Assembly: GCA_021234155.1 (NCBI GenBank)
Contig: JAJEKV010000093.1
Location: forward strand, 2,936,043 to 3,000,042
DNA: 64,000 bases
Reading direction: 5' to 3'
Source of the DNA: Isoetes taiwanensis
Lineage: Eukaryota; Streptophyta; Lycopodiopsida; Isoetales; Isoetaceae
How positions within the stretch are numbered: position 1 is the first letter of the stretch; each line of letters opens with the position of its first letter. Shown here piece by piece: positions 21,925-33,330 of this stretch. A program made the position numbers and the translations under genes. The notes under the pieces are model-generated. The model had not been told where the DNA came from. It worked only from the letters and a program-made list of their open reading frames with translations, and searched no databases.

Positions 21925-24750
21925 CACACTCTCAAGCACTGGAAGAATGCCCATCATTGACTACACAGCCACTTACAGCATACACATTTGAGAGGGACAC
22001 TAATGCTCCAGCATTTTCAGGTTCAAGCAGCAGAACATGCGCCAAGTGCGCTCTCCCACTTAGCAGAGGCAATTCCGTGATGTTTAGAAGCACCAAGGAA
22101 AGCTGTCCAGCACTACAAGGTTCAAATGAGATTATTTGCATTTATAAGATTTCTGTCTCCTCAAGCATCCTGCACAGCCAGAAAAGGTCAACAAGACATG
22201 CATAATGCTGTTCTGTTGGCATGATACCATGTGTTTGGCTCATTGAATTGAAATAGTGATAACCATCGTCTATTAAACCTACATGGTTGCAGGCGGACAA
22301 AATAGAAACAAAGGTAACTTTATCTGGATAAACTCCTCCTTGCTGCATGTTTTCAAGAAGAACAAATACCTCAAAGTTGCTGCTGTGCTGGGCAAAGCCT
22401 GCAATCAATGAGTTCCATAAAACCAAAGTCTGCTGAGGCATTACATCAAAACCATACAAGCATCTTGCATTCTCCCACATTTTGCATACATGTCAATGAG
22501 TGTGCTTCCTATAAAAACATCTGCATCATATCCAGGTCTACTAAGATCAGCATGGATGCGCTTTCCATGTTCAAGTGCTCTCAAGATGGCACATGCTTTC
22601 AGAATACTAACAAAGTTGCCTTAGTTGGGTTAAACCCATCCTCTTGCATCTGACAGAGAATTGAGAGCTTCCTTACCATCTCCATGTTGTTGTGCAGATG
22701 CTGCAATAATTATGATTATGATATCACATCTGATACATGAATTCTATCAAAAGTCTTTTGAGCATGGCTTTACTTCCACACTTGCCATACATGTCAATAA
22801 CAGCACTTCCAATAACAACATCAAATTCACATCCATTGCGCCAAGATATATGCATGGATATGCTTTATCTTATGGGCTTCAGCTCAGCACAAGCACTAAG
22901 AGCACTTACAAAGCAATTTTTGTCTGGCTGCATTCTCCTCCTGCATTCTTGTAAGAATTTTCAAAATCTCTTTGCTATTTTCGAGTTGAGCATATGAACC
23001 AATTATCGCAGTCCATGAAATAACACTGCAATCAGAATTTTCCTGAAACAATCTACATGCAATCTCTATATTTCCACATTTTGGTACGTATCAATCAAAG
23101 ATTAGCCAGAAAAGGTTTGATTCAAGCCCGCTCGATCAAAGTAATACATGCATGGTAGCGTTTTCATGCTACCAGAACACACATGCTGGCACATGCACTA
23201 AGGACAGCACCTAAAGTAACATTGTTGGCTTCACCCCCTCTTTCTCCATTTGACTAAAAGCGAGATTCAGAGCCTCGTTGCCATTTCCAGATTGCACATA
23301 ACCTGTAATCATTGCATTCCATAAAACTTCATTTTTATTTTCATCCTGTCAAAGACATCTCGGTATTATTTATAGAATTAAATTTAGCATACATGTCAAT
23401 GACAGTGCTTCCCCACATAAACGTCTAAATTGCATTCATGTTTCACTGTATAAGCATGACATAGCTTTCCATGTCCCAATTCCCAATGCATTTACATTAC
23501 ACTCAAGACATTGATGAATGTTATTCTGTTTAGTCTGATGTTGATTGCATCTGCTGGAATAGCCTTAATGCTTCTTCGCCATCTCCATATGCTGCATATC
23601 CTGCAATAATAACATTCCACGATACAATATTTTTCCTATGCATATTGTCAAATGAATTGCCGAGCATTGGTCATGCTTCTGCATGATGTACATGTCAATA
23701 AGTGCAGTACCAACAACATCCGATGCATATCCAGTTAAATCCAATCAGGAAGTGAATCCATTTTCCATATTCTAAGAGCGCTGGAGCATCCACATGCATG
23801 TAGAACATTGACAAGGTAATTCCATTCATCTTCAGGCCTATTTATACATGTCGCAAAAACTCATTGCTGCATCACGGTTTTGATTATGGGCATATCCGGC
23901 TATCATTGCATTATATGATGCTATGTTCCATGTGAATAATCTATCAAACGCTTTCGTGCATCATCTAAACTACCTAACTGGAATACATGTCAATAATAAG
24001 CGCACTTCCTATGAAGACATCTATTTCAAATTCATCACTAACGTGAGCGTGAATGTACTTTCCAAGTCCAAAGGAAACTAGTTCACTACATGCATTGATA
24101 ATAATACAGGGAAAGTAGCAGCATCTGGCCTTATGCCTTCTTGTTTCATCTCAGCAAAAGTTTCGAAGTTGTGCATTACCCATGGAGGTTGTATCCAGCA
24201 ATCATCACATTCCAGCAAACCACATTTCAGATAAGATTTCATCAAACACTTGACAGGCATCCTCCTAAACTATTACATTTTAGCATACATGTTCACAAGT
24301 TTACTTCCCACAAACACGTTGATCTCCATGGACTTTTCAGCCAAAGCATGAATAATCCTACCTAAACGTTTCCTAATTCACCACATATTCCTAAAACGAA
24401 CTAGGGTTGTCGAATGTGGTTCCACATGATTTTCTAGCATTTGTTGGAAGAGATTCAAAGCTGTTTTTGGCATGTCCATGCTTTACATATCCCTCTATCA
24501 TAGTAGCCCATGTCCGTCCACCCTATTGGACGTTCTTTCCAAAACCTGCTGTGCATAAACTACACTTCCGGATTTGCTATACATTTCCAGAAAGACGTTT
24601 CTCTAGAAGATTATCTGGCTCATTATGACCATAATAATGTCATGAACTTGACAATGCAAATGCAAGTTTATCCCTGCATCCCTGCAAGAGGGATAGATAA
24701 GCAAAGGAGTGAATTTGAGTGTGAGTTTTCTGTACATAATTCATGTAATG
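21925..24750 (-). pseudogene. PLS-class pentatricopeptide repeat gene, frameshifted, ending in an E-like motif
   Basis: Minus-strand coding similarity runs continuously for ~2.8 kb but hops between frames every 100-200 bp. Successive PPR helix cores are seen, reading leftward: 'VGSKLVNMYAK' (~24,310), 'FIGSALIIDMY' (~24,010), 'VVGTALIDMYI' (~23,710), 'GSTVIDMYAKF' (~23,400), 'VIGSAVIDMYGKCG' (~22,800) and 'FIGSTLIDMYAKCG' (~22,500). 'WNSLIAGFAQHS' and 'VTFVSILSACNHVGLID' lie between 22,400 and 22,260. The C-terminus 'LLLEPENAGALVSLSNVYAVSG' (~22,060-21,970) is the E motif; no DYW domain follows. Family members bind organellar RNA, usually for C-to-U editing or processing. A possible 5' leader exon (25,021-24,958) is flanked by AG and GT splice signals. 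With so many frameshifts it is a pseudogene unless the consensus is faulty. Confidence 0.85.
22142..22480 (-). pseudogene. Longest open segment of the PPR gene (last PPR triplets)
   Basis: 112 codons covering the final L/S motifs: 'MPQQTLVLWNSLIAGFAQHS', 'VYPDKVTFVSILSACNHVGL', and 'GIMPTEQHYACLVDLF'. The last phrase is the E1-proximal block that in intact genes reads '..HYACMVDLLGRAG.LEEA'. Here the end reads 'LFWLCRMLEETEIL', where a frame change has altered the 'GRAG' portion. The E motif continues in the frame of 21,932-22,141. Confidence 0.8.
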
Positions 24751-24879
24751 CGCTTCGCTAATTTCCCTCCTTACATAAGCTAGTTATATGCTGCTCGACC
24801 TTCTCTTTTCTGTATAATAAGCACTGCACAGAATCGTCAGCTTCATTCTATTTTCTCCAAACTTGGTACGTGTAGAAGA

Positions 24880-25100
24880 AATTATCCTGCAAGTATAAAA
24901 TTACAAGAGCAATTCCTACATTTTAACTCAAGCGAAATCTTGTTTATTAAAACATACCTCTTGAACTTCTCAAGGACTGTATTGCCATGGTGTTAACATT
25001 GGTGCACTCCATACAGCACATCTATGCAAAGAAAGGCATTAAGAGCAAGGTAGAAAATAAATTCTCCTGACAACTACCTAGGCCTACCTTCATTTTCCAA
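24880..25100 (-). other. Possible 5' leader exons upstream of the PPR gene
   Basis: On the minus strand there is an AG-ended boundary at 25,022-25,023 ('tttctttgcatag' then ATG) and a GT donor at 24,957-24,956 ('ttcaagag' then gtatgt). This frames a 64 nt exon that starts with an ATG. The next acceptor ('tatacttgcag') is at 24,887. Directly upstream a further donor ('gaag' then gtaggc) sits at 25,087. The spacing and signals are those of small plant introns. Joined in phase, a stop follows quickly, so these may be untranslated leader exons. Link to the PPR gene is inference. Confidence 0.3.
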
Positions 25101-26280
25101 GTCCATGTTAAAGAAGCCTCTTCTTATCCAGGGGTCCCAAGGAGCTCCAGCTCTAGGATCGAAATTGAAAACATTCCCGCTAAAACCGCTTCCATGCGAA
25201 AAATTTGCATCGTATAGGAAAATTTGCTTTTATTCGGTAATGCTTTTAAAATATATTTGGTCTCAATTATGAACATGTGAGTTTCTGATTGAGTCATTGT
25301 CGGGAGATTCTGTATATAGACCGAATGTTCGTATTTTTATGACCGCTACGCTTGCGAATTTTGGCTGTTGGTACCCCTGACCAAAGTTGGAAGCAGCATT
25401 GTGTTGTATAGGGTAACATCACACCACTAGGGTCCGTTTATGGGTCTGTTCATTAAAGAACTCCGTCAACAGCGATTATTTCAGATTATTTCGTTGACGT
25501 GAAAGCTCTTTTTCAAAAGGTTGGGGTCACATGAAGCCCATCGTCTTATTTAACAACCACGGTCATGTTCTCGAACCAAAGATCAAATAAAAACTCCGTG
25601 TAATTTTTCTCTCAACGCGGCTTTTACTATACCTCACCAAAAATTCGTTGTCCTCAAAACTCAGGTATTTTTTTTGGTTTAAACATGACCGGTATCGCAA
25701 TCAAGATGATCCACAAGAAGCTGCTATAGCATAAGCCTTCTTCCTTCTTTAGGCGAAGAGGATTCAAAAAACTGCTGCTAGATCAAGAACGCAATTAGCA
25801 AGCCACGCGGTTAAAATCGAATCAATTCTGCAGAAATCCCTATCAATATCAATGGCTCCCGCTCCCCGCCATTTAAGCATTTGAGCTATTCATTTTAGAC
25901 AATTGACAGGAAGAAAGTTCTACTAACACCTTCGCATTTGACTGTAATCTCTAATTAGTGCTTCTTAGGATTACTCAAAATGGCTAACATCATCACCTTA
26001 GGTTTCTACTTCCAAGTATCATTCACATCACGATCCTTTTGATATTTTCATATTCTCTTCACTAGATTAGAGAAAAGATAAAAATCAAGCAATTTGCCTA
26101 CAAACTTTGCAGCAAGTAAGTAACATCTTGTTATTCACTCTTACAACACAGGATCTTACGCAACATGTGGATCTAAACGTACTTTTAAACCTTTAACTCC
26201 TTTATAGTTTATTCCTGAATACGACATGGAGCACTAAAAAGTCCACTAATCTTTATCACTCTTGACTTCTATAGTAGTAA
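25100..26280. other. Intergenic stretch between PPR and CCCH genes
   Basis: No coherent frames. The two neighbours are both on the minus strand, so this would hold the PPR gene's upstream region and the downstream region of the CCCH gene. No repeats seen. Confidence 0.45.
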
Positions 26281-26563
26281 TAATTTAATAATACACACTT
26301 CTATTATCACACACATAGGACCTTGAAGGCGAATCTTGAAGGTAACAGATAAAGAAGTCCACCCTAAGTAGTGAATTTGCAGGGAATTCAATGGACGCTC
26401 TGATCTTGTCTCTTGAGGAGCAGCTGTCGATATTCCCCTTTGCCCTTACACATTCTTCAGGGATGTCATATTTAATCAACCTAAGCATGTACCGCCAATA
26501 TTCATCGCTTTCGGGTTCATGACCTCAAATCTCAAGTAATGTCTAACAAGCCAGAAGACATCA

Positions 26564-28717
26564 TCATAATGGTGTTCTTAAGTGTACCTTCTTTACGAGA
26601 GCAACTGTCTGCTGAGTACAAGATTGAATGGTGTTCTTAAGTGTACCTTCTTCCACGAGAAACAACTGTCTGCTAAAGGTACAAGATAAAATAATAACTC
26701 GAAAAAGCCACTTGGCTGATTCAAGAAAAGCTTGAGTGTCACAATGATGTAATAATCTGGTGGGCAGATAACAGATAGAATATAATGGGCCTATTTGAAA
26801 GAGACAGATTTCTAGTTCTATTGAAGAACTTGCACCAGATGTTGCTAACAATGGATCAATAAAATTTAGATGTATCAAAAATATTTTATGCTTCCTTCCC
26901 TTAAGTAATGCCAAATCAAATGGCCCTGAATGCGATGATTCCCAGAAACTTCCTGCAAAACTCATGGCGCTTGCTTGTCCGTATTTCTTAGGAGTGTCAT
27001 GATTAGATTGCAACTTTGGTTCTCCTGAGGAAGGTGAGCATGCTGCCAAAGGATGCTGCCCTTTTGCTGCAAGTAAGAGAAGTGCGTTCTCCTTTACTTG
27101 TTGATTCTGCCCTCCTTCATTAGAAATAACAGAACTTGGTTGTTCTTTACTTGCTTCTTTTTGTCCACCTTCTGATCTTCTAGAGCTGCAGACATTACAG
27201 ACCCTTTTCCACTAATCAAGTTAGCATTATCTTTCTCATCTACATTGCGGGGAGATATTAGCCATTGTCTGGGAAGCCATATCTTGGACTCAGAGTTGTG
27301 TTATGATTTGGGATTCAAATCCTGTTTTCCTACCATGCTTAATTGATCCTTGCCGATTATGATGCTGCAGGAGATGGATTATCTTTTCGTTACACTTCAG
27401 TGCCCTGCGTGTCCCCTTCTTTCTGGATCTAATCTTTTTGCATCAACTTGTCATATTCCTCCTCGGTGATTGGCTTGTAGGAAAACCTACCATAAGTCAC
27501 CTTCATTGCAAAAAGCCCTTAGTGTTGAAATACTTGCAGGAAACAGTGAAAGGTCATGCGGTATGGACAATCATCCCTTTCAGACAGCAATTGGTCAAGA
27601 AGAACTTGCATATTTCAGATTTTGTTTCTGGGTAGCAGCATGTAAAATGTGCAATCATCACCTTTTATTTTGCATCTACCTTTCAGATAATATTTACAAA
27701 CAACAGGAGGTTGATCAACGGAGGTTTTTCCCAACTTTGGCCTCACTATTCCCTATTGCCTCCTCTTCTCAGCTCTTTTTATCTTCTTAATAACTTTCTT
27801 TTCTCTTTTAGATTGAGCACTTATTATCGTTTAGTCTTTTTTATTATCCTGCAGATCTGCATCCTTGTCATCTCCACAATCAGTTGACCAAGGCCAACCT
27901 GCTGCTCAACAACAAGTGATAGAGCACCTTTAACAACTTCTGATATCTTTTCTGGAAACTTCCCCTTCCTCGGGTCCTTCATCTAGCACACGTTTTTGAG
28001 CATCCAGTTGACAGCTAATCCGGTGTCATCTTTTTGGCTTCCTGCTAACTGCACCCTCATTTTTTACCCTGTTTGCTCTGCTTCTCAATACTATTCCTCT
28101 TCGTTGCCTTGAAGTTTGGGAAATTTTTTTAACTTGACCATGTCCTTTTTGTGAATGCTGCCTTCTCGGTCTTCCCGCTTTCTTCCTAGCTTTCTTACCT
28201 TGCCTCGACTTCCTTTTCTTATTTACCTTGCTCTCGTTCTTTACCATGTTTCCATTACTATGAACCTCTGCAGTTTTTATCATACCATTATGCAGATGTA
28301 TGCCAGGAAGACCTTCATAAACCACATTAGTCTCTGGAATTAAATCATCATGATCTTCGCCTGCAGAAATCTCCACATTTCATCTGCAAAATCTCCTTCC
28401 TCGGTCTCAGAATCAGATGGAGAAAACTTTGGCATTTCAACAACTACTACTACTCCACATTGCTCTTCCGGAACTTTATCAAATCCAGCTTTTTCTGGCA
28501 AAACATGACCATTTTCCGAGTGATCAACAAGTGCAGATATTTTAGCAATAGAATCCATAACTTTCTGAGAAAGATCTGAGTCCTCATCAAGTTTCTCATC
28601 AAACTGATCTCGTTCCTCAAGATTTAAATTTAATTTATTCTCCTCCATACCACCAAATTCAGTCATCATGCTTAAGAAGCAATTTGCTTTATACCATAAT
28701 TTCAATAAAAGAGCCAC
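26564..28717 (-). CDS. CCCH zinc-finger protein (three tandem C3H fingers)
   Basis: The N-terminal segment (28,717-28,340) is acidic ('NLNLEERDQFDEKLDEDSDL', later 'SPSDSETEEGDF'). The most likely start is the ATG-ATG pair at about 28,670 ('MMTEFGGMEE'). It continues, after one frame change near 28,360, into a strongly basic nuclear-localisation region (28,376-28,026: 'KKRKSRQGKKARKKAGRPRR'). Next comes 'KREKKVIKKIK' and three fingers at ~27,698-27,640 ('CKYYLKGRC...GDDC'), ~27,625-27,560 ('CKFFLTNCCLKG', 'DDCPY') and ~27,539-27,480 ('CKYFNTKGF'). 'PITEEEYDKLMQK' follows directly. The C-terminal part includes 26,564-27,049. This layout matches plant RNA-binding nuclear CCCH proteins of the Arabidopsis C3H65 kind; that assignment is tentative. 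Single-base indels break the frame in or next to all three fingers. Confidence 0.75.
28026..28376 (-). CDS. Basic NLS-rich segment of the CCCH protein
   Basis: 116 codons in one frame, rich in Lys/Arg clusters ('NKKRKSRQGKKARKKAGRPRR', 'RQRRGIVLRSR'), with a short leading acidic piece ('EISAGEDHDDLIPETN') that continues the upstream acidic frame. The overlap with 28,340-28,717 in another frame pinpoints one inserted base near 28,365-28,376 ('gatgaaatgtggag'). Multiple bipartite nuclear localisation signals are visible. Confidence 0.7.
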   Translation of the reverse strand: MEISAGEDHDDLIPETNVVYEGLPGIHLHNGMIKTAEVHSNGNMVKNESKVNKKRKSRQGKKARKKAGRPRRQHSQKGHGQVKKISQTSRQRRGIVLRSRANRVKNEGAVSRKPKR

Positions 28718-28719
28718 AC

Positions 28720-28870
28720 TGACCTAGACAACGACATTTGGGCTTCGAACAAAAGGCACGGCACCGGAATCTAGTGGTTACATCTTCGATTATAATGGAA
28801 GCGCTCGTAACGAGCAGCCCCTATTTCCGCTGCAAATCCGTTCTAGGGTTTGTATAGATTTATAAGCCTT
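28720..28870 (-). promoter_or_regulatory. Probable 5' flank of the CCCH gene
   Basis: Immediately upstream of the first open segment, with a locally higher GC content and a plant-typical 'ctagggttt' telo-box-like string on the plus strand (about 28,842-28,850; minus 'aaaccctag'). The AAACCCTA box is common in promoters of plant ribosome-biogenesis and translation genes. No TATA box is obvious. Role inferred from position. Confidence 0.3.
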
Positions 28871-31800
28871 CATGTGTCACATAGACATTCAACGTGGATA
28901 AACAGATGGGCCTCTTTGTTGACGTGGCACCGAGGAAAGCTTTTAGATCATACTGTCTGCACTATCTAAAACCGTATAGATGTTACGTAAGATTGTTAAA
29001 GATTGTTAGTGATAATAGGGGTATTCGTAGCAAAATATATACAATGCTGATGGTGGCATGTGGGTTTGTGAATAGAAACTATATAAAGTTTTTTTTCGAA
29101 GGTCTAGGGTGGGATTAAGACACCTGCATGAAATTTCTTCGGATATGGTGTCGGGGCTCGGCCTTCTAATTCCGGCCGGATGCAAATGTTAGCTAAGCCG
29201 CGAGTTGGCCGGAGCGATTTGAAAGCTTTGTTTGTGCCTTACCTTGGAAGCTCTGTTTGAAAGCTCTGTGGCAGCTGCGGCTCCGCCATTGTTTTTCCTG
29301 GAAGCGGCAGAGCAGGACCCATCAACCGAAATCTGCGGCATAAAATAGAGGAGTTTGTTGGTACTTATTTCTCATATCCCAATTTCCTCGTGATCGGGTC
29401 TCCTCTTGTTATTCAAGTGATCTAGAATCTTAGGATCACTATGTAAAGCGGTATATGAAGAGCGTGTCTGACATGGTCCCCTTTGTCTATGCGATTCAAC
29501 TCCCGGATCGAGCGAGACCATTGAGTCTGCGCAATGCTCTTTGCTATGTGCAATGAGCGCTTCTCTGTTACCACATGCACATCGGTATACATGTTTTTGT
29601 CAAGATTTTTACTATCTTGACATCCGCGTGAGCAAGCCATCAATGGAATCGCATCCCAAGTGAGCAAGCCATCATTAGGTTGAAACCCATTCTAGATTCG
29701 GCCCGGGGGTTGCGGGGTTTACAATGGAAGGGAAGAATTCAAGGTGGTGTGGCGACCTTATGCGGGTAGGGCTTGTGGCCCATCAAAGTAGCCCGACCTT
29801 GCCTGCATTTGTTGAGCGGGAGGAAATCATAAGCGCCAAGGTCGAGCTCCCAAGAGCTTCTTTCTTGGCTACAAAGCTATCTTTGGATTTCACGTGCCCA
29901 AAGATTGAGAGTAATTATATTATTGATTGGTGAGTTTGGGTTTAAAATCGGCATTTATTAAAGTTGAATCATTTGATTTGTACTTTTTGTGGGATTAAGA
30001 GCATTGGAATCTAGTTGGGGTTCGATTCCCAAGCTCTGGTATTTTGGTTCAGCCCGTCTTGTATATCGGGAAAAACTACGGAATCTTGACATAACCATTG
30101 AGTTGGTTTTTAAATCCCCTCTTAGAAATTGGGTCAGCGTGGGTGGGTTTGACCACATCTTGACTTAATGAAGAACGGACAAGGCTTCTCATGGAATATC
30201 TCGGGATATACCATGATACAATAACCACAAAAATACTACACACTCTAGCAATAATACAAACAAAGAATAGATTTTTATGGTGCGACAAAGAGAGGTTGGC
30301 CGAGCTATTATGGAAATGACCATGCCATGTTGATAGTTTGGCCATGCACCAGATCACACTAGGATGTGCCAAAAACACAACATCCTAGGTGTGATAGGCT
30401 GCACCCTCTCAATTTTCGACTATGGCAGCACCGTCGGTCTAAAGTTTGGTGGGCAACCATGTTGGCAGAATTATCCATCTCGTCTCTCTTCTTGTAACTT
30501 TTCGCGCCAGACAGAGAATCCCAACTTCTACAAATATTTCATCAACATCTCAAGTATGGATTTTGATTTTACATATTGGAATTTGCCGTCATTTGCACTT
30601 TCTAATGAATTGTTATCCATGCTTCATATCTATTCTTTTGTATGCAATTGTTAATTTTGTGCACTTAAATGTTTCTTTTTCTTTTTCGATGGATGCCAAC
30701 CCAAAAAAATTGTTCCTTGCACGCAAGGCAATGACGATCACACTATCCATATCTCTTAAATCTCCACTTGCAATCCATCTTCAAATTTCCATCCAAGTTT
30801 TTCTCAAACCAATTTGTCGTCACTCGCTCACCAATGCCTTATTTTTCCCTTGCTAAACAACTCTGCCTACTACCATTCCATTTTGTGCAAAATGCTGCAC
30901 CACCTTCCTCTTTTCCATGCAAATATCCTTAATAGCCACATCTCAAAGTACTACCTCAAGTGCTTCTTGCATCAAAAGAAAACAGGATAACAGTCAAAAG
31001 CCTAGAAAGAAAGCCACGATGAAGAAGGGCAAGCGGACGGATGGTAAAGTTTGCAAAGAAGAATCTGGATGACATGCACCTAGAATGTGGCCTGGCCATC
31101 ATGTTAGCTTTGTTGTGTGCTTCGTTGTCAACTAGTTGAAGAGTTCTTGGCTCCACCTAAGCAAGGTATAGACTTATGGAAAAGGTATGTATCAAAGCTG
31201 TGGCGACTTGACATGAGTTCAAAAGAGTATAAAGCATGCAAAAGAATTTCATTATGTATTCAAGCAATACCGGAGCGATAACATTTAGAATGTCATATGC
31301 AGGAATGATAGGCGAGAAAAGTTGCCTTCTTTTCAAGCTCCTCGATAGTTATTTTGGTGAAAGGGCTAATGTGAAAAAAATGTACATCTTTGGAGCTATT
31401 GATATTAATGATAATTAAAGTACAAGATGATCAAATGAAGAGGGATGTTGAAGCGAAGAAAAGAAACTCCTGAATTTACTAGTGAAAAGAAGACAAGAAC
31501 AATTGCTATATCCTTGATGGACATTTTGAAAGCGAGGAAGGAGCCTACTAAGTCCTTCAAGCCCCATCGGGAAAATGAATCTAAGTAAAGTTGCATCTGA
31601 TGGAAGAAAGTGAGATTTGTGCGATAAATGTCAAGAAAAAGAGTTTTGCCACTTTCCTTGATAGAATGAGGTAAACTAATTGTATCTGATCAGGTTTGAA
31701 ACAATTGTACCTTCACTTAAATTCCATGCGGAAGATGTTATTCATCATCACTTTCTACTTTCAAAAGTCATAGTTCGTTGAAGTACTCAATCATGTTTTT

Positions 31801-31950
31801 TCAATTGTTTTGGAATCTCAAATTTGTTCAAGGGTATCCAGGACGGTAAAATTTTTTTCTTTTTAATGTCTTATCGTGTTATAGCAAGCTTTGATCAACT
31901 ATATCTATCTTGTTAATTTGTGACTTTCCGATTTGGTGAAGGTTTTTTAT
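28870..31950. other. Intergenic stretch, one SINE-like B-box only
   Basis: Short overlapping frames on both strands (for example 28,894-29,118, 29,724-29,933, 30,446-30,856) show no family resemblance or splice context. The only notable signal is the pol III B-box match at 30,019. Confidence 0.4.
30019..30029 (+). promoter_or_regulatory. Pol III B-box consensus (SINE or tRNA relic)
   Basis: GGTTCGATTCC is an exact match to the internal B-box consensus GGTTCGANNCC. An A-box-like 'taagagcattgg' begins about 23 bp upstream, which is closer than usual for a tRNA-derived SINE head. No cloverleaf can be folded from the surroundings, so this is at most a decayed SINE head. Confidence 0.3.
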
Positions 31951-32644
31951 TTTGTTTTAGCATGTTTTCCAAATGTCATTGGTGTTTTGGTTACCGAAAA
32001 AATATCCTTGTGCTTCTAAAATCACTAACATTTTTGGGTATGATTTTTGACTAGAGGAAAGTTTTGGAGTTTTTCTCGGCCCAATAGCGGTTCTGTAGCT
32101 GCCAATGTCAATATGGATGGAGCAAATGATTGAGAACAAATTGATCCTCTTGATGATCGGTGATAGACCCTCATTTGCATCCGATCTCACTTCTCACCTT
32201 TCCGAGAGGCACTTGCATATCGCTTGTTGACCCCATCCATATCGGCATCATGGCCACTTCTTTATTCAGGCGATGATATAGCGCCACTGATCATGTGGCA
32301 AAGGCCGATATCAACTCTGTCTTCACTATCTTCGGAAGGAGATTGATGTGGATGCTACAAAAATGCCAAACCATTCTATCAAGACATCATGAGAGAGTTC
32401 CAGAAGCCATGATAGGCCCTTCATTAATAGAATTTTCCCATAAATCCGGTACTTTGCACCTAGATCAACCCGTCGAGCCCGGCGGCGATGTTCCAAACAT
32501 CGACAAGCACTTAGAAAATAGAGCTAGTTAAGCATGCACGATTATATGACCATATCTATAAGCGAAAAGAGATACTTCTCTTACATTCTTCTTTAGCCAT
32601 CTTCTTGTCCCATAGAGCCCAAAGTCAAATAGGAAAACCCTCCA

Positions 32645-32977
32645 TTGACCCCAATGAACATAGAACCCCTGCCTCCCACGGCCGAAGAAGCGGTTGCTAG
32701 AGTGGAGATGCGAAGAATCCGAAACGGGAGGAGGAGGAAGAAGGTGGACAAGGCTACAGCGTCAAAGACCTCATCTCATCGATCCTATCCAAATAGCGGC
32801 AACCATGAACAAGATCTTGAGGGGTTCGATGAAGCCTTGAGGATGACAAGGGCAGGCTCCCAGCTTGGGTTAGGCATCACCAGCCTAACCCAGGTCATCA
32901 TCGAGCCAAAGAGTACCTCTGGCACCGCGATAAAAAAAACCTTTAAGAGTCGCGAGAGACGCATAAGTGCTGAATAA
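32645..32977 (+). pseudogene. Probable gag-region ORF, unidentified
   Basis: 110 codons with a basic cluster ('RRIRNGRRRKKVDK') and hydrophilic C-terminus. It lies upstream of, and in the same orientation as, the knuckle-protease-RT series, which is the expected place for gag, but no capsid motif is recognisable. Confidence 0.3.
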
Positions 32978-33015
32978 ACGAGCTCCTACACCTTACGTGC
33001 CAACGGCCGGCCTCG

Positions 33016-33330
33016 ATGACTTCATCGGCCGAAGCAATAAAGACTTCCCTATCGACATCGGGGGAAGTCCACACCCATATCGAGGCGATCATCATCAGAC
33101 GCCGAAGCCTACAACAATATTGGCGGATGATGACACAACAAGAAGCGCCCTCGGAGGAAGAATTCATCGCCATCCAAGAATGGATGGGCGTTGAGGGGCA
33201 AGGCGGCGGCGCATTCCTGCCCGACTCTTCGTGTAGCGCCAGCTTAGGAATTAAGCACGGCGAGATCAACTTGACCTCGCCGAGGTCCATGTTCGCGGTG
33301 CGAGGGCTGACAGCCCGTATCGGTGAATGA
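33016..33330 (+). pseudogene. Probable gag-region ORF, unidentified
   Basis: 104 codons containing 'EAPSEEEFIAIQEWMGVEGQ'. It follows the 32,645 ORF in another frame and sits on the same strand as the retroelement. Assignment is positional only. Confidence 0.25.
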
